In this document: piece after piece, positions 5,529 through 7,956 of the stretch | Layout of the letters: each line of letters starts with the position of its first letter | Numbering within the stretch: position 1 is the stretch's first letter | NCBI GenBank assembly: GCA_937888775.1 | Contig: CALAQT010000207.1 | Span: 1 to 7,956, forward strand | Length of the DNA stretch: 7,956 nucleotides | Source: an uncultured Actinomycetes bacterium | Lineage (GTDB): Bacteria > Actinomycetota > Thermoleophilia > Solirubrobacterales > Solirubrobacteraceae | Reading direction: 5' to 3' | Position numbers and translations under genes: made by a program | The notes under the pieces: generated by a model | The model's input: the letters and a program-made list of their open reading frames with translations, nothing else | What the model was told of the DNA's origin: nothing | Database searches by the model: none

Positions 5529-6311
5529 ATGGTGTGGCTGCGCGAGCTGATCCGCTTCGAGCGGACGCGCGCACGGATCCTGAGCGGGCTGGTCCAGCCG
5601 GTGTTGTTCCTCGTTGTCCTCGGCTACGGCATGAGTGGGCTGGTCGGGACCACCGCGGGATTCGACTTCAAGAAGTTCATGTTCCCGGGCATCATGGCGA
5701 TGAGCGTCGTCACGACCGCGATCTTCTCCGGCATGTCGATCGTGTGGGACCGCGAATTCGGCTTCCTGCGCGAGATGCTCGTGGCGCCCACCAGCCGTGC
5801 CTCGCTGGCGCTCGGAAAGACCGCCGGTGGCGCCACCGTCGCCGCGGCGCAGGGCACGATCATGCTCCTCCTCGCGCCACTCATCGGCGTGCACCTGACG
5901 GTGCTGCTGGTGATCGAGATCATCGGCCTCGAGCTGCTGATGGCGATTGCGCTGACAGCCTTCGGCGTGTTCGTCGCGACCCGCATCCAGAAGATGGAAG
6001 GCTTCCAGGTCGTCATGCAGCTGCTGCTGTTCCCGATGATCTTCCTCTCGGGAGCACTGTTCCCGCTGAACGGACTGCCGGGCTGGCTGGAGGTGCTCAC
6101 GCACATCAACCCGCTCACGTATGCGGTCGCCCCGCTACGCCAGGTGGTGTTCGCCGCACAGAACATGCCGGCGGCCGCCCGCAAGCGCTTCCCGGCGAGC
6201 GTCGAGCTCTTCGGCCACACGCTCTCGGTCGGCACTGAGATCGCGATCGTGGTGGTCTTTGCCGGTATCTTCATCGCGCTCGCCATCCGCGGGTTCTCGC
6301 GAACGGAGTGA
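5529..6311 (+). CDS. ABC-2 type exporter permease (DrrB-like)
   Basis: A 260-residue integral membrane permease of the ABC-2 type, the class that exports drugs, lipids or polysaccharides together with a DrrA-like ATPase. About six membrane segments are visible: 20-40, 52-72, 103-122, 124-151, 158-180 and 237-254. The family signature FSGMSIVWDREFGFLREMLV (66-85) and 'PTSRASLALGK' (87-97), the LSGALFPLNGLPGWL stretch (173-187), and NPLTYAVAPLRQ (194-205) are all present, and the end RGFSRTE is usual. I start at ATG 5529; no strong Shine-Dalgarno is near. The in-frame residues just upstream (VLRDEVRTTG) also look protein-like, so the native start may have been slightly further upstream and lost at the junction near 5500. 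No ATPase gene lies beside it, so it is an orphan here, using a partner encoded elsewhere or none. Confidence 0.85.
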   Translation: MVWLRELIRFERTRARILSGLVQPVLFLVVLGYGMSGLVGTTAGFDFKKFMFPGIMAMSVVTTAIFSGMSIVWDREFGFLREMLVAPTSRASLALGKTAGGATVAAAQGTIMLLLAPLIGVHLTVLLVIEIIGLELLMAIALTAFGVFVATRIQKMEGFQVVMQLLLFPMIFLSGALFPLNGLPGWLEVLTHINPLTYAVAPLRQVVFAAQNMPAAARKRFPASVELFGHTLSVGTEIAIVVVFAGIFIALAIRGFSRTE

Positions 6312-6717
6312 CCCCGGTCCCCGAGAGGGGAACAAAGAGGCCCTGAGCTCGGAGCGGCCGGGCACGGACGCCTGAGCTGGACTAGCCCTGACACGACGCG
6401 CGCAAACTAGCTGACGTGCCTACGGACGTCCGCGTGGCCGTGGCAGTGGCGAAGTGCACTCGACCACTTCGACGAGCTCAGCACGAGCGGCACCGGGCGG
6501 TGCCGCTCGTCACTGCCGGCGCGGGCTTGATCCTGCCCTTCGCGTGGGGCCCGGACACAACAGCGGGCGAGCGTAAGCAACTGACCGCGCCGGCCGGCCC
6601 GGACGCTCCCTCGATCGGAGCCTCGCTGCGGGCTGCCCAACGTCCCCGGCATGCTCGCGGCCTTGGGGGGCGCCGTTGCTATCGTGCTCGGCCGGGTGGC
6701 GATGTCGGCGGGCGAGC
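6312..6717. other. Convergent intergenic region without a convincing gene
   Basis: This ~405-base stretch lies between the 3' ends of the permease and the AAA+ gene. Open frames exist on both strands, but none has a Shine-Dalgarno, a recognised domain or a convincing composition. A weak 5-bp hairpin (TCCCC at 6318-6322 with GGGGA at 6327-6331) sits seven bases after the permease stop and could aid termination. At 6645-6715 one frame gives a hydrophobic run (GMLAALGGAVAIVLGRVAMS) that may be a scrap of a membrane protein. Two stronger hairpins are listed separately. Confidence 0.5.
6450..6510. repeat. Double hairpin, REP-like intergenic palindrome
   Basis: Two neighbouring inverted repeats: CGAAGTG (6450-6456) with CACTTCG (6465-6471) around 8 bases, and a perfect 12-bp stem ACGAGCGGCACC (6483-6494) with GGTGCCGCTCGT (6499-6510) around GGGC. 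Between them, the minus strand reads TGAGCTCGTCGAA (6480-6468), close to the TGAGCNNGTCGAA core I know from dispersed intergenic palindromes in many bacterial genomes. No U-tract follows either stem. The position between convergent genes would suit a bidirectional terminator, a REP-type repeat, or both. Confidence 0.55.
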
Positions 6718-7956
6718 TCAGTAGCGAGCGAAGTTCCGGGTGTCTTCCTGGAAGCTCTCGACCACCTCGGTTGAAAGCGAGGGCCTGGTCTCGGCGATCG
6801 CGGCGAGGAAGTCCTCAGTGACGGCGCGTCCTTGAACCTGATCGAAGTGCTCTCGCTCAAACGCACGCTGAGCCGCCTTGCGGGCGGCGAACTCGATGTC
6901 GGCGGGCGTGAACAGGTCGCTCGCTTCGACCAGCCGATCCAGGTCGACCGGCTGGTCGGTGATCTCGCCCACGTAGCGTCGCCAGATCGCCTCCCGGGCC
7001 TCGCGATCGGGTGGGCCGACGGGCAGCACATAGTCGAACCGCCCCGGTCGCAAGAAAGCGGGATCGAGGCGGCGCACCCAGTTGGTCGCGCAGACGAGCA
7101 GGTGCTCGGGCGCCTCGCGGATGCGCGGGATCTGCTTGAGGAACTCGTTCGTGACGCTCGGGCTGGCCCGGCGCTGCTCGTGCCGGATCGAGGCCAGGTC
7201 CTCGACCTCATCGACGAAGACCACCGCAGAGCTGAGTTCGCGCACGCGATCGAAGGCCTCCGCCAGGAGCCCCGCCTCGCGCTCTGCCCCCTCGCCGGCG
7301 AGTTCGGCCGGCTGGATCTCGACGAACGGCCAGGCCAGGCGCGACGCGATCCCCTTGGCAAAGGTCGTCTTGCCCGTGCCGGGAGGGCCGAAGAGAACGA
7401 TCGCCCGCGGCGGCGAAACCGCGTGCCTGGCGGCCAGGTCCGGCTCCGCGAGCGGCAGGATCACACGACGCTCGATGATCTCCTTCCAGTGCTCGAGGCC
7501 TTTGAGCTCTCCCCACAGGCCAGGGTCGATCATCCTTCCACCGACCTCGACCAGCGCCGCACGCACAGGGACCGTCGCCGGGATCAGCCGTTCGAGATAG
7601 CGCAACCGCTCTACCAGCCGGAAGCCACGGCCCTCGAGCTGCTCGACGATCGCGTCGCGCACAGCCACCACGGTCGACAGCTTCCGTGCCCCGCGCTCGG
7701 CAAGCGCGCCCTCGAGCCGCTCCAGCAGTTGGTCGGTCACCTGAGCGTCGCCGAGCTCGGGTGCGATCGTGACACGGTAGATCCAACCCACCACCGATGC
7801 CGCCGTCCCGATCGCCACGCCCACTACATCACCCTCGAGTTCAGCCACGAGCGTGACCGCTGGAGCCGAGCTCATGAGGTCCACGGCCTGGTCGAGCGTC
7901 AGACCGTCCGCGCCGACCGGCAGCAGCCCGCTTCGCTGCCACAGGTCAAGGACCCG
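6718..7956 (-). CDS. GNAT-AAA+ fusion ATPase (N-terminus beyond window)
   Basis: The frame is open through the right edge: 412 residues are visible, numbered here from the first one. Residues 1-125 resemble a GNAT acetyltransferase fold: LDLWQRSGLLP near the start, VAELEGDVVGVAIGT (37-51), VGWIYRVTIAPEL (56-68), then a helix and 'GARKLSTVVAVRDAIVEQLEGRGFRLVERLRYLERLI'. The acetyl-CoA loop, normally R/QxxGxG/A after 'VAPE', is degenerate here (GDAQVTDQ). A complete AAA+ module of the classical clade follows: Walker A GPPGTGKT (190-197, Lys196), Walker B VVFVDE (245-250), sensor 1 CATN (289-292), arginine fingers in FLRPGRFD (301-308) and a small helical domain with DLFTPADIEFAARKAAQRA. No protease domain follows, and the protein ends NFARY. 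A role as a chaperone or remodelling ATPase using the GNAT part as a recognition module is inference. The GTG at 7884 is internal, not the start. Confidence 0.85.
   Translation of the reverse strand, partial: RVLDLWQRSGLLPVGADGLTLDQAVDLMSSAPAVTLVAELEGDVVGVAIGTAASVVGWIYRVTIAPELGDAQVTDQLLERLEGALAERGARKLSTVVAVRDAIVEQLEGRGFRLVERLRYLERLIPATVPVRAALVEVGGRMIDPGLWGELKGLEHWKEIIERRVILPLAEPDLAARHAVSPPRAIVLFGPPGTGKTTFAKGIASRLAWPFVEIQPAELAGEGAEREAGLLAEAFDRVRELSSAVVFVDEVEDLASIRHEQRRASPSVTNEFLKQIPRIREAPEHLLVCATNWVRRLDPAFLRPGRFDYVLPVGPPDREAREAIWRRYVGEITDQPVDLDRLVEASDLFTPADIEFAARKAAQRAFEREHFDQVQGRAVTEDFLAAIAETRPSLSTEVVESFQEDTRNFARY

Noticed and set aside
6416..6724. 102-residue plus-strand open frame after the permease.
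   Set aside because: There is no Shine-Dalgarno or recognised domain, it contains the double hairpin, and it overlaps the AAA+ 3' end. A decayed membrane-protein scrap is conceivable but not supportable.

Overview
High-GC chromosomal DNA, most likely from an actinomycete. GTG starts, the DUF1918 and DUF1269 domains, the compact NfeD and slipin pair and the ABC-2 permease type would fit a Thermoleophilia/Solirubrobacterales-like soil actinobacterium. That placement is inferred from protein style; no rRNA or other marker is present. The window mixes about six intact or edge-cut genes with an unusual density of gene remnants.

Left part (1-2715, minus strand): the start of a DUF1918 protein lies at the edge. 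Next comes what remains of a sugar-catabolic operon, in transcription order: a PfkB-family kinase (1486-2688), a vestigial duplicated 5' end of an aldolase-like gene (1344-1489), a class I aldolase-like TIM-barrel protein (363-1343), and the first ~37 codons of a xylose-isomerase-like gene (258-370) that is frameshifted and then cut off. An isomerase, kinase and aldolase would suit breakdown of a sugar through a phosphorylated ketose. The terminal gene is dead, so if the operon still works the isomerase must come from elsewhere.

Middle (2716-3680): a small mobile-element graveyard. A 182-bp non-autonomous element (2816-2997) has perfect 16-bp terminal inverted repeats and a 4-bp target duplication. 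It is followed by the 3' end of an IS3/IS481-type integrase, then by the last 26 codons of an IS1182-like transposase and that element's right end. The IS right end matches the small element's repeat at 14 of 16 positions, so the same transposase family probably mobilised it.

Right part (3681-7956): a translationally coupled NfeD and slipin (SPFH) membrane operon on the minus strand; a frameshifted, N-terminally truncated DUF1269 pseudogene; an ABC-2 exporter permease on the plus strand with no ATPase gene beside it; a convergent intergenic region with two adjacent hairpins; and the bulk of a GNAT-AAA+ fusion ATPase running off the right edge. The GNAT-AAA+ fusion, the 182-bp element and the decayed sugar operon are the most notable items. 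I see no CRISPR array, complete RNA gene, or recognisable defence or biosynthetic cluster.
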